43,667 nt of DNA, taken from positions 1 through 43,667 of the forward strand of contig MGWR01000025.1 of assembly GCA_001801085.1 (NCBI GenBank). The letters run 5' to 3'. The stretch comes from Gallionellales bacterium GWA2_60_142. GTDB taxonomy: Bacteria > Pseudomonadota > Gammaproteobacteria > Burkholderiales > Gallionellaceae. Shown piece by piece: positions 33,042 to 40,621 of the stretch (position 1 is its first letter; each line of letters opens with the position of its first letter). The notes under the pieces are model-generated. The model did not search any database. It saw nothing but the letters and a program-made list of their open reading frames with translations, and was not told the DNA's origin. Both the position numbers and the translations under genes were made by a program.

Positions 33042-34085
33042 ATGGATATCACTGAACTGCTCGCCTTTGGTGTCAAGAACAAGGCATCCGACCTGCATCT
33101 TTCCGCCGGCCTGCCGCCGATGATCCGCGTGCACGGCGACATGCGCCGCATCAACCTGCCGGCGCTGGAGCACAAGGAAGTGCATGCGCTGGTGTACGAC
33201 ATCATGAACGACGGCCAGCGCAAGTTCTACGAGGAGAACAAGGAGGTCGACTTCTCGTTCGAGGTGCCGGGTCTGGCGCGCTTCCGCGTCAACGCCTTCG
33301 TGCAGAATCGGGGCGCGGCCGCGGTCATGCGTACCATTCCTTCCAAAATTTTGTCTCTGGAAGATCTGAAGTGCCCGAAGAGTTTCGAGTCTATTTCCGA
33401 CTATCCGCGCGGTCTGGTGCTGGTGACCGGCCCGACCGGTTCGGGCAAGTCCACTACGCTGGCCGCGATGGTGAATCATCGCAACGAACATGAGATGGGC
33501 CACATTCTGACGGTGGAAGACCCAATCGAATTCGTGCACGAGTCGAAAAAATGCCTGATTAACCAGCGCGAAGTCGGCCCGCATACGCTGTCGTTCCAGA
33601 ACGCATTGCGCAGCGCCCTGCGCGAAGACCCGGACGTGATTCTGGTCGGCGAAATGCGCGATCTGGAAACCATTCGTCTGGCGATGTCCGCAGCCGAGAC
33701 GGGGCACTTGGTGTTCGGCACGCTGCACACCAGTTCGGCGGCCAAGACCATCGACCGTATCATCGACGTATTCCCTGCGGACGAAAAGGAAATGGTGCGC
33801 GCGATGTTGTCAGAGTCGTTGCGCGCGGTGATTTCGCAGGCTTTGCTCAAGACCAAGGACGGCTCGGGCCGCGTCGCGGCGCACGAGATCATGATCTGTA
33901 CCCCGGCCATCCGTAACCTGATTCGCGAAGCCAAGGTGCCGCAGATGTATTCCGCGATCCAGACCGGCCAGAGCCTGGGCATGCAGACGCTGGATCAGTG
34001 CCTGACCAATCTGGTGAGATCCAATGTCATCACCCCGGCCGAGGCGCGCAGCAAAGCCGCCAACAAGGATCTGTTCCCCGGTTGA
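33042..34085 (+). CDS. pilT: PilT, type IV pilus retraction ATPase
   Basis: This 347-residue hexameric secretion ATPase starts at ATG 33042, with GGAAG upstream. Visible are the N-terminal KASDLHLSAGLPPMIRVHG domain, Walker A GPTGSGKSTTLAAM (about residues 131-144), the Asp box (ILTVEDPIEFVH), Walker B VILVGEMRDLETI, the His box GHLVFGTLHTSSAAKTIDRI, and the PilT-specific AIRNLIREAKVPQMYSAIQTG, which carries the AIRNLIRE retraction motif. It depolymerises pili from the cytoplasmic face, driving twitching. pilU follows 129 bp downstream. Confidence 0.97.
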   Translation: MDITELLAFGVKNKASDLHLSAGLPPMIRVHGDMRRINLPALEHKEVHALVYDIMNDGQRKFYEENKEVDFSFEVPGLARFRVNAFVQNRGAAAVMRTIPSKILSLEDLKCPKSFESISDYPRGLVLVTGPTGSGKSTTLAAMVNHRNEHEMGHILTVEDPIEFVHESKKCLINQREVGPHTLSFQNALRSALREDPDVILVGEMRDLETIRLAMSAAETGHLVFGTLHTSSAAKTIDRIIDVFPADEKEMVRAMLSESLRAVISQALLKTKDGSGRVAAHEIMICTPAIRNLIREAKVPQMYSAIQTGQSLGMQTLDQCLTNLVRSNVITPAEARSKAANKDLFPG

Positions 34086-34090
34086 TCGCT

Positions 34091-34148
34091 GTAGGGGCAC
34101 GGCGTGCCGTGCGGGTGCCCGAACAAAAGTTTTACGTGCCCACCCTAC
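34091..34148. repeat. GTAGGGGCAC...-type palindromic repeat between pilT and pilU
   Basis: GTAGGGGCACGGCGTGCCGT begins at 34091, and the inverse end CGTGCCCACCCTAC is at 34135-34148. The ends match the GTAGGGGCGCGATTC repeat at 38663-38730, so both belong to one family. It separates two genes that are otherwise expected to be co-transcribed. Confidence 0.7.
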
Positions 34149-34214
34149 GGTCGCTTTGCTGTCACAGTTACAAGCCACGAGCTACATGCTACTGGCCATA
34201 TTAGGAGCTTTACC

Positions 34215-35357
34215 ATGGAACGCGATCAGGCCACAGAACTCATTCACAACCTGCTGCGCGGGATGATCGGCAAGAAGGCGTCCGACTTGTTCATCACCTC
34301 GGGCTTTCCGCCGGCATTCAAGGTGGACGGCAAGATGACGCCGGTGTCCAACCAGACGCTCACCTCGGTGCATACCCAGGAACTGGCGCGCGCGATCATG
34401 AACGACCGTCAGGCCGCCGAGTTCGAGGCGACCCACGAGTGCAACTTCGCGATCAGCCCGCCGGGCATCGGGCGTTTCCGCGTCAACATTTTCATGCAGC
34501 AGCAGCGCGTCGGCATGGTGCTGCGCACGATCACCACCAAGATACCCGATCTCGATCAGATGGGCATGCCGGAAGTCCTCAAGGACATCGTGATGACCAA
34601 GCGCGGTCTGGTGATTCTGGTCGGCGGCACCGGTTCGGGCAAATCCACCACGCTGGCTGGCATGATCGGGCATCGCAACAAGAACAGCTACGGCCACATC
34701 ATTACCATCGAAGACCCGGTCGAGTACGTGCACGATCACATCAACTGCATCATCACCCACCGCGAGGTCGGCGTGGATACCGAGAATTGGCACAATGCGC
34801 TGAAGAACACGTTGCGCCAAGCACCCGACGTGATCTTGATCGGCGAAATCCGCGACCGCGAGACCATGGAATACGCGGTTGCGTTCGCCGAGACTGGCCA
34901 TCTGTGCATGGCCACGCTGCACGCCAACAGCGCCAATCAGGCGCTGGATCGCATCATCAACTTCTTCCCTGAAGAGCGTCGCGAACAGTTGCTGATGGAC
35001 TTGTCGCTGAATATCAAGGCACTGATCTCGCAACGCCTGATCCCGAAGAAAGACGGCGCCGGACGCGCGGCGGCCATCGAAATCCTGCTGAACTCGCCGC
35101 TGATCGCCGACTTGATTTTCAAGGGCGAGGTGCATGCGATCAAGGAAGTCATGTCCAAGTCGCGCGAACTCGGCATGGAGACTTTCGACGGCGCGCTGTT
35201 CAACCTGTACGAGTCGGGCATGATCGCCTACGAAGAGGCGTTGAAGAATGCCGACTCGGTTAACGACCTGCGCCTGCGCATCAAGCTGGAGAGCAAGCTG
35301 AGCGGTGACCGCGATGTGATGAGCGGTATCGAGAACCTGAAGTTGACCGAGCATTAA
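34215..35357 (+). CDS. pilU: PilU, PilT-dependent type IV pilus retraction ATPase
   Basis: The protein is 380 residues from ATG 34215, with AGGAG at 34203-34207. It shows Walker A GGTGSGKSTTLAGM, Asp box IITIEDPVEYVHDHINC, Walker B VILIGEIRDRETM, and His box GHLCMATLHANSANQALDRI. The longer C-terminus (EEALKNADSVNDLRLRIKLESKL...) is typical of PilU rather than PilT. It lacks the exact AIRNLIRE motif. PilU assists PilT in forceful retraction and surface sensing. A strong terminator follows. Confidence 0.95.
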   Translation: MERDQATELIHNLLRGMIGKKASDLFITSGFPPAFKVDGKMTPVSNQTLTSVHTQELARAIMNDRQAAEFEATHECNFAISPPGIGRFRVNIFMQQQRVGMVLRTITTKIPDLDQMGMPEVLKDIVMTKRGLVILVGGTGSGKSTTLAGMIGHRNKNSYGHIITIEDPVEYVHDHINCIITHREVGVDTENWHNALKNTLRQAPDVILIGEIRDRETMEYAVAFAETGHLCMATLHANSANQALDRIINFFPEERREQLLMDLSLNIKALISQRLIPKKDGAGRAAAIEILLNSPLIADLIFKGEVHAIKEVMSKSRELGMETFDGALFNLYESGMIAYEEALKNADSVNDLRLRIKLESKLSGDRDVMSGIENLKLTEH

Positions 35358-35376
35358 TCTCGGATCGCAGTTCCTG

Positions 35377-35410
35377 AAAAATAAACCGCGCCTCGGCGCG
35401 GTTTATTTTT
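35377..35410 (+). terminator. Intrinsic terminator of the pilT-pilU unit
   Basis: AAATAAACCGCGCC pairs with GGCGCGGTTTATTT around a TC loop, followed by T residues. The A-rich left flank makes it nearly bidirectional. Confidence 0.92.
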
Positions 35411-35469
35411 GGATTTCCGGAATCCGGGAGAATTCCTGGGTAATTGCCTGTTGTTATTCCTCCCGATCG

Positions 35470-35561
35470 GCGGCATGATGCTGCCTTGGGCAAACTTATC
35501 GAAAGGTAAGGACGCAATGCCACGGGGCTAATGGATTTCCGATGCTAGCCGGGCTGCCGGT
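35470..35561 (+). promoter_or_regulatory. Cyclic-di-GMP class I riboswitch (GEMM-I)
   Basis: The conserved core is present in order: GGGCAAAC (35488-35495), a stem CTTAT/GTAAG closed by CGAAAG (GAAA tetraloop, 35500-35505), GGACGCAA.GCC (35510-35521), GGGGCTAA (35524-35531), and TAGCCGGGCTGCCGG (35546-35560). P1 can form from CGGCA (35471-35475) with TGCCG (35555-35559). The GTTCAC/GTGAAC hairpin (35560-35579) and the ATCCG/CGGAT hairpin beyond are likely expression-platform elements. The regulated gene is the fliL-like ORF at 35662. Confidence 0.9.
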
Positions 35562-35661
35562 TCACGATGTGCGGTGAACTGCTTGAATCCGTCGATTTTC
35601 GGATCTTTGCGTCCTTCCTGTTTGGTCAGTCATCTCCCAAGACCAGCGCGGAGGAATCGTC

Positions 35662-36162
35662 ATGTCATACTGGAAACCGGTTGTTATGCTCATTGCAGCT
35701 TTGCTGTTGCTGATAGTCGCGGCGCTGACTATCAATTACATGCGCCCGATCGGTGATGGAACCGATACGCAGAGCAGCTATGTCGGAAAAGGCGCGGCCA
35801 TGGAGGGCAACTCAGGCTTCGTCAGCTTGGGGGAGTTCCTGGTCAACCTGAATAGCGACGAAGAAAGTCACTATTTGAAAACGTCGATCTCGCTCAAGCT
35901 GGACAAGTCCGGATACAACAAGGATGTCGAGGCGCGCATCCCGGAAATGAGGCATCACGTAAATCTGGTGCTGCAAAGCCAGACTGCAGACGAGCTGTCT
36001 ACCGGCGAGGGAAAGTTAAGGCTGGCCGAAGCAATCAAGGGGCATGCCGAGTATGTCATGGGTTTTCGCAAGACACTCCCCGATTCGGACGCTGCCGGCA
36101 CCCCGATAAAGATCAGCGCCATTTCCGATGTGTTGTTCACATCGTTCATCATTCAACGCTAG
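35662..36162 (+). CDS. FliL-like flagellar basal-body/surface-signalling protein
   Basis: This 166-residue protein starts at ATG 35662, behind GGAGG (about 35651-35655). One N-terminal membrane helix (VVMLIAALLLLIVAALTINY) precedes a periplasmic FliL/SPFH-like domain. It contains FVSLGEFLVNLNSDEESHYLKTSISLKL, then VEARIPEMRHHVNLVLQSQTADELST and a terminal ISDVLFTSFIIQR, the usual FliL plan (Y-L-K-x-x-I-x-L and the R-x-x-V/I-x-x-L-L/V segment). It is not in a flagellar operon. It is preceded by a c-di-GMP riboswitch and lies beside the pilus motor genes, so a role in the motile-to-attached switch is plausible. Confidence 0.82.
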   Translation: MSYWKPVVMLIAALLLLIVAALTINYMRPIGDGTDTQSSYVGKGAAMEGNSGFVSLGEFLVNLNSDEESHYLKTSISLKLDKSGYNKDVEARIPEMRHHVNLVLQSQTADELSTGEGKLRLAEAIKGHAEYVMGFRKTLPDSDAAGTPIKISAISDVLFTSFIIQR

Positions 36163-36173
36163 CTTAAGCCGGG

Positions 36174-37316
36174 TTACTTGGGCCGGTTACTGCCCGCGAC
36201 GATTTTGTATTCCAGCAAACGGCATTCGATTGCGCCATTAAACAGCGGCGTGCGTTTCGACGGCGACAGTCGCATCAGTTTCAGGATAGCCCTGTCGGCG
36301 GTGAACAGGTAAGCCGTCCAGCCGCCGAACTTCTTCTTCAGCGCGTCGCCCAATTGCGGGTACAGCTCGGCCAGTTCGTCCAGCTCGCCCATGCGCTCGC
36401 CGTAGGGCAAGTTCGCGACCAACACGCCGTGTTCCGCCGGTGGCGAGATTTCCAGCACATTGGCTTGTTTCAGTTCGACGCACTCCGCCAGTCCGGCTTC
36501 CTGCAGGTTGCGCGATGCGGTCCTCAGTGCGTCGCCGTACAGGTCGCTGCCGTAGAGCTCCAGCGGCTTGGGCGGCAGTTGCGCGGCGATGGCTTGTTCG
36601 CGCATAGCCTGCCATGTCTTCGCGTCGAAGTTTTTCAGTTTCTCGAAAGCGAAGCGGCGGGCGATGCCGGGCTGGATGTTCAGCGACATCTGCGCCGCCT
36701 CGATCAGGAACGTGCCGCTTCCGCACATTGGATCGACCAGCGGCGTGCCGGGTTGCCAGCCGGTCATGCGCAGGATGCCCGCCGCGAGGTTCTCGCGCAG
36801 CGGCGCGATGTTGGTGTACTGGCGCACGCCGCGCTTGAATAATGCGTCGCCGGAGGTGTCCAGATACAGCATCAGCAGATCGTCCTCGATGAACACATGG
36901 ATGCGCACGTCGGGTTCCAGCGTGTCCACGCTGGGGCGCTCGTTGCAGTGTTCGCGGAAGCGGTCGCACACCGCGTCTTTGACCAGCAGTGTGATGAACT
37001 CCAGGCTCTTCAGCGGGCAGCGTATCGCCGTGGTGTTCACGCGTATGGTGTTGGTCACGTCGAACCAGCGCTGCCACTGCAGCTCGAACACCGCCTTGTA
37101 GACATCCTGTTCGCTGCGATAGCGCGTCTCTTTCACGCGCCACAACACGCGGCTGGCGAGACGGCTCTCCAGATTGACGCGATAGCACAGCGGCCAGTCG
37201 CCGGAGAACTCCACGCCGCCGTCGGTGGCGCGCAGGTTTTGCGCGCCCATGGTTTCAAGGTCGCTGCGCAGTAATGCTTCGAGGCCGCGGGGGCAGGGGG
37301 CGAAAAATTCAGGCAT
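36174..37316 (-). CDS. THUMP-domain rRNA (guanine-N2)-methyltransferase, RlmL/YcbY N-domain type
   Basis: The protein is 380 residues. The N-terminal ferredoxin-like plus THUMP region (MPEFFAPCPRGLEALLRSDL, about residues 1-155) is followed by a Rossmann methyltransferase with TPLVDPMCGSGTFLIEAA (AdoMet site, near 190-207) and the catalytic NLPYGERMG (N-x-P-Y, near 305). It corresponds to the RlmL half of E. coli RlmKL, which makes m2G2445 in 23S rRNA. The RlmK half is not fused here. It begins 3 bp after hemJ and is convergent with the fliL-like gene. Confidence 0.9.
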   Translation of the reverse strand: MPEFFAPCPRGLEALLRSDLETMGAQNLRATDGGVEFSGDWPLCYRVNLESRLASRVLWRVKETRYRSEQDVYKAVFELQWQRWFDVTNTIRVNTTAIRCPLKSLEFITLLVKDAVCDRFREHCNERPSVDTLEPDVRIHVFIEDDLLMLYLDTSGDALFKRGVRQYTNIAPLRENLAAGILRMTGWQPGTPLVDPMCGSGTFLIEAAQMSLNIQPGIARRFAFEKLKNFDAKTWQAMREQAIAAQLPPKPLELYGSDLYGDALRTASRNLQEAGLAECVELKQANVLEISPPAEHGVLVANLPYGERMGELDELAELYPQLGDALKKKFGGWTAYLFTADRAILKLMRLSPSKRTPLFNGAIECRLLEYKIVAGSNRPK

Positions 37317-37319
37317 GGC

Positions 37320-37730
37320 TTAGAAGGGCTTGACGGTGGCGAGGATCACGATGGCCAGCAGCAAAAACACCGGCGCTTCGTTGAAGAAACGGTAGAACAC
37401 ATGACTGCGCGTGTTGCGATCGGCGGCAAATTCCTTCACCAGATGGCCGCAATAAAGGTGATAGCCGACCAACACCGCGACCAGCGTGGTCTTCGCATGC
37501 AGCCATCCGCCGGAGAAGCCGTAACCGAACCACAGCCACAGGCCGAAGATGACCGCCAGTGCGCCTATGGGCGTGACAAAGCGGTACAGCTTGCGCTCCA
37601 TCAGCTTCAGCCGTGCGATCTCCGCCGGTTCGGTCGCCATCGCGTGGTTGACGAAGATGCGTGGCAGATAGAACAGCCCGGCGAACCAGCTCACGACGAA
37701 GAAGATATGAAATGCCTTGACCCACAACAT
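37320..37730 (-). CDS. hemJ: HemJ, protoporphyrinogen IX oxidase
   Basis: This 136-residue protein has four membrane helices (UPF0093 family) and starts at ATG 37730 with GGGAG upstream. The conserved His in MLWVKAFHIFFVVSWFAGLFYLPRIFVNH and the Lys/His in WLHAKTTLVAVLVGYHLYCG fit the heme-binding HemJ signature. The typical C-terminal RFFNEAPVFLLLAIVILATVKPF is present. It oxidises protoporphyrinogen IX to protoporphyrin IX in the inner membrane. Confidence 0.93.
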   Translation of the reverse strand: MLWVKAFHIFFVVSWFAGLFYLPRIFVNHAMATEPAEIARLKLMERKLYRFVTPIGALAVIFGLWLWFGYGFSGGWLHAKTTLVAVLVGYHLYCGHLVKEFAADRNTRSHVFYRFFNEAPVFLLLAIVILATVKPF

Positions 37731-37749
37731 GAATAACTCCCAACGATAT

Positions 37750-37831
37750 ACCCCCTCCCTAGCCCTCCCCCTGAAAGGGGAGGGGATTGAGCTCCTTTCC
37801 CCTTTCAGGGGGAAGGTTGGGATGGGGGTGA
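37750..37831. repeat. CCCTCCC-type dispersed palindromic repeat
   Basis: CCCCCTCCCTAGCCC..., then CCTGAAAGGGGAGGGG and a second arm TTTCAGGGGGAAGGTTGGGA. It is related to copies at 32937-32973, 42951-43052 and, more loosely, 9011-9050. Confidence 0.75.
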
Positions 37832-37856
37832 AACTTCTAACTCACTGAAACTGGAT

Positions 37857-38642
37857 TTATTGCGACAGCCTCTTCCTGAACAACGCCAGCGACACATAAA
37901 ACCCCGCCATCGCGTAACCCAGCAGCACGCCCGCATGCAGCAGCCAGTTCGCCGGAACGGTGTCGTTCAGCAGCGGTCGCGCCAGATCGATCGCATGCGT
38001 CAGCGGCAGCACGGAAGACACGCCCTGCAGCGCCGCGGGCAACTGATCGACCGGAAAAAACACGCCGCATAATAGCACCATCGGCGTGATCGCCAGCGTG
38101 AAGTAGTACATGAAGAAGTCGTAGCCGGGCGCGAGCGCGGTGACGATCAACCCGATGGCGGCGAAGCACAGCCCGACCAGCAGCGCCAGCGGGATCAGCC
38201 ACAGCGTCAGCGGCGAATGCGACAGGCCGAGCGCCCAGATCACCGCCAGCACCGCGATGCCGGACAACAGGCTTTTGCTCGCCGCCCAGACGATCTCCGA
38301 GAACACGATGTCATCCAGCGTTACCGGCGTGTTCATGATCGCCTCCCAGGTGCGTTGCTCGTGCATGCGCGCGAAGCCGGAATACAGCGCCTCGAAGCTC
38401 GCGCTGTTCATCGTGCTGTAGCACACCGTGCCGGCGGCGAGGAAGGCGATGTAGGACATGCCGCCGACCTCCGGCAGCATGCCGCCGAGGCCGTAGCCCA
38501 GGCCCAGCATGTAGATCACCGGATCGGCGAGATGGCCGAGGATGGACGGGCCGGCCATCTTCTTCCACACCATGAAGTTGCGCCGCCAGATCGGGATGAA
38601 GCGCAGGCTGGGGCGGGGCAAGGCGAAATAATTTGTTCTCAT
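37857..38642 (-). CDS. ABC-2 type exporter permease, NodJ-like
   Basis: This 261-residue protein has six membrane segments. The N-terminus RPSLRFIPIWRRNFMVWKKM matches the NodJ/ABC-2 permease family, as do MAGPSILGHLADPVIYMLGLGYGLG and the C-terminal LCGVFFPVDQLPAALQGVSSVLPLTHAIDLAR. It pairs with the ATPase encoded upstream (38746-39663), forming a NodIJ-like exporter. Nodulation is not implied; this pair is common in betaproteobacteria and its substrate is not known. A 20-bp inverted repeat pair fills the gap between the two genes. Confidence 0.9.
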   Translation of the reverse strand: MRTNYFALPRPSLRFIPIWRRNFMVWKKMAGPSILGHLADPVIYMLGLGYGLGGMLPEVGGMSYIAFLAAGTVCYSTMNSASFEALYSGFARMHEQRTWEAIMNTPVTLDDIVFSEIVWAASKSLLSGIAVLAVIWALGLSHSPLTLWLIPLALLVGLCFAAIGLIVTALAPGYDFFMYYFTLAITPMVLLCGVFFPVDQLPAALQGVSSVLPLTHAIDLARPLLNDTVPANWLLHAGVLLGYAMAGFYVSLALFRKRLSQ

Positions 38643-38662
38643 CTCGGCGTCGCCATTTGTCC

Positions 38663-38730
38663 GTAGGGGCGCGATTCATCGCCCCCTTGTGTATGTCGAT
38701 GTGGCAGGGCGCGATGAATCGCGCCCCTAC
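38663..38730. repeat. GTAGGGGCGCGATTC inverted repeat between the ABC genes
   Basis: GTAGGGGCGCGATTCATCGC (38663-38682) and its exact inverse at 38711-38730 enclose 28 bp. Each arm also contains the smaller palindrome GCGATTCATCGC. Confidence 0.9.
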
Positions 38731-38745
38731 AGGTGGCGATAGAAA

Positions 38746-39663
38746 TCATTCCCGCATCTCCCGGCCCGTCAGTTTCAGGAACACGTCTTCCAGATTCGCC
38801 GGTCTGTGCAGATAGCGCAACTGCGGTTGATGCTGCAACTCCAGCAGCAGCGGTTGCGCGTCGTTCACGTAGCAGAATGCGGTCTCGCCGCTGACCTCGA
38901 AACGCTGTGCGTGATGTCCCGCGTGCTCGTTCGCCCAGGCCGCCGCATGCTCGCCGAACACCTCGATCACCTGTGGTTCGATATTGTCAGCGATCAGTTC
39001 GCGCGGCGAGCCTTGGCTGATGACGCGGCCCTCGTCCATCACCGCGAGGCGGTGGCACAGGCGTTCGGCCTCATCCATGAAGTGTGTGGTCAGCAGCAGC
39101 GTCTTGCCGCGCGCGGTCAGCTCGCGCAGGCGCTGCCAGATCAGGTGGCGCGCCTGCGGGTCGAGGCCGGTGGTGGGCTCGTCGAGGAAGATCACGTCCG
39201 GGTCGTTGACCAGCGCGCGCGCCACGGTCAGCCTGCGCTTCATGCCGCCGGACAGCGTCGGCACCTTCGCATCTTTCTTGTGCGTCAGGTTGGCGAACTC
39301 CAGCAGCTCCGGCAGGCGCGCCTCAATCTCGCTGTCCTTCATGCCGAAGTAGCGGCCATACACCATCAGGTTTTCGGTGACTGTGAAGTCCGGGTCGAGG
39401 TTGTCCATCTGCGGCACGACGCCGACGCGCAGCCGCGCCTCGCGCGCATGTCCCGGCACGTCGTGGCCGAGCAGCGTCAGCTTGCCGCCGTCCGGCGCGA
39501 CCAGGCCGAGCAGCAGGCGCAGCGTGGTGGTCTTGCCCGCACCGTTCGGCCCCAGCAGGCCGAAGCATTCGCCGCGCCGAATGGCTAGGCTGACGCCATC
39601 CACCACGCGCAGGTTTCCGTAGTTTTTGACCAGCCCTTCGGCGCGGATCACCGTGTTGTTCAT
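38746..39663 (-). CDS. ABC transporter ATP-binding protein, NodI-like
   Basis: The protein is 305 residues from ATG 39663, which overlaps the hydrolase stop (ATGA). A GTG at 39672 is possible. It shows Walker [21 protein letters not shown]-loop [14 protein letters not shown], signature [15 protein letters not shown], Walker [14 protein letters not shown] and H-loop [14 protein letters not shown]. The [10 protein letters not shown] stretch and the C-terminal [20 protein letters not shown] are typical of NodI/DrrA-type exporters. It energises the permease encoded downstream. Confidence 0.92.
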   Translation of the reverse strand: MNNTVIRAEGLVKNYGNLRVVDGVSLAIRRGECFGLLGPNGAGKTTTLRLLLGLVAPDGGKLTLLGHDVPGHAREARLRVGVVPQMDNLDPDFTVTENLMVYGRYFGMKDSEIEARLPELLEFANLTHKKDAKVPTLSGGMKRRLTVARALVNDPDVIFLDEPTTGLDPQARHLIWQRLRELTARGKTLLLTTHFMDEAERLCHRLAVMDEGRVISQGSPRELIADNIEPQVIEVFGEHAAAWANEHAGHHAQRFEVSGETAFCYVNDAQPLLLELQHQPQLRYLHRPANLEDVFLKLTGREMRE

Positions 39664-40280
39664 AGGCGACACCCGTGGAATTCATGCAACACGATCTGCT
39701 TCAACTGGCTCAGCCGCCCGTGAAAGAAATGCCCCGCCTCCGGCAACACCACGATGGGCAGATGCTGCGGGCGCGCCCAGTCCAGCGCGTCGGACAATGA
39801 AATCACTTCGTCATTTTCGCCGTGCAACACCAGCGTGTTGTGCGGCACATGCGGCATCGCGAAGCGCCCGACCGCAGGCGCGACCAGCACCAGCTTGTGC
39901 GCCTGTGGATGCAGATGCTGAGCTGCGCGCGCGGTCACATAGCCGCCGAACGAAAAACCGGAAAGGATCAACGGCAGATGGCCGAACTCGTCGCGAGCAT
40001 GCTGCACCATCGCCAGCAAGTCCTCGACTTCGCCGTTGCCGCTGTCGAACTCGCCCTCGCTGTTGCCGACGCCGCGAAAGTTAAAGCGCAGCGTGGCGTA
40101 GCCCAGCTCGGTGAAGGTCTTCGCCAGCGTCGTGACGATCTTGTGCTCCATCGTGCCGCCCATCGTCGGCAGCGGGTGCGCGACCACGGCGACCGCGGCG
40201 GGCTCATGGTCCGGCAGATGCCAGATGCCTTCGAGCCGGCCGGCCGGGCCGGCTAGAGCTATCTTGCGCTGTTCCGGCAT
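39660..40280 (-). CDS. Alpha/beta hydrolase
   Basis: The protein is 206 residues. [44 protein letters not shown] contains the usual HP..GG oxyanion region. The nucleophile elbow is [14 protein letters not shown] (Ser in GFSFGG), the acid is in [13 protein letters not shown] (Asp) and the terminal His is in [14 protein letters not shown], so the catalytic triad is complete. The small, lid-poor fold resembles carboxylesterase/serine aminopeptidase proteins (COG2945). The start shares one base with the ferredoxin stop (TGATG). Confidence 0.9.
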   Translation of the reverse strand: MPEQRKIALAGPAGRLEGIWHLPDHEPAAVAVVAHPLPTMGGTMEHKIVTTLAKTFTELGYATLRFNFRGVGNSEGEFDSGNGEVEDLLAMVQHARDEFGHLPLILSGFSFGGYVTARAAQHLHPQAHKLVLVAPAVGRFAMPHVPHNTLVLHGENDEVISLSDALDWARPQHLPIVVLPEAGHFFHGRLSQLKQIVLHEFHGCRL

Positions 40281-40591
40281 CAGATCTTCAGGCGCTCGAC
40301 CACGCGGCCATTCTTCAGGTGTTCTTCGATGATCTCGTCGAGGTCGCTGTTGTCGACGAAGGTGTACCAGGTGCCCTCGGGATAGACCACGATCACCGGG
40401 CCTTCGCCGCAGCGGTCCATGCAGCCGGCGGAGTTGATGCGGATGTTGTTGTGGCGGTTGGAGATGCCGAGTTCCTTCACCTTCTTCTTCATGTAGTCGC
40501 GCGCCTGCTGCGAGCCGTGGTTGGCGCAGCAATCCTCGCCGCCTTCGCGCTGGTTGGTGCAGAAGAAGACGTGCTTGTCGAAATAGCTCAT
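40280..40591 (-). CDS. Thioredoxin-like [2Fe-2S] ferredoxin
   Basis: This 103-residue protein starts with MSYFDKHVFFCTNQREGGEDCC. Cluster ligands are most likely Cys11 with the CC pair near residue 21, and the later pair in INSAGCMDRCGEGPVIVVYPEGTWY. This is the plan of Shethna-type/NuoE-like thioredoxin-fold ferredoxins (COG3411). The redox partner is unknown. Its tight coupling with the hydrolase gene suggests one mRNA. Confidence 0.9.
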   Translation of the reverse strand: MSYFDKHVFFCTNQREGGEDCCANHGSQQARDYMKKKVKELGISNRHNNIRINSAGCMDRCGEGPVIVVYPEGTWYTFVDNSDLDEIIEEHLKNGRVVERLKI

Positions 40592-40621
40592 CTGAAACTC
40601 CGGTTGTTTGGACGGGTGAAA

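Noticed and set aside
37857-39663. NodIJ-like genes as evidence of a rhizobial symbiont
   Set aside because: NodIJ-type exporters are common in free-living betaproteobacteria and no nod genes are present.
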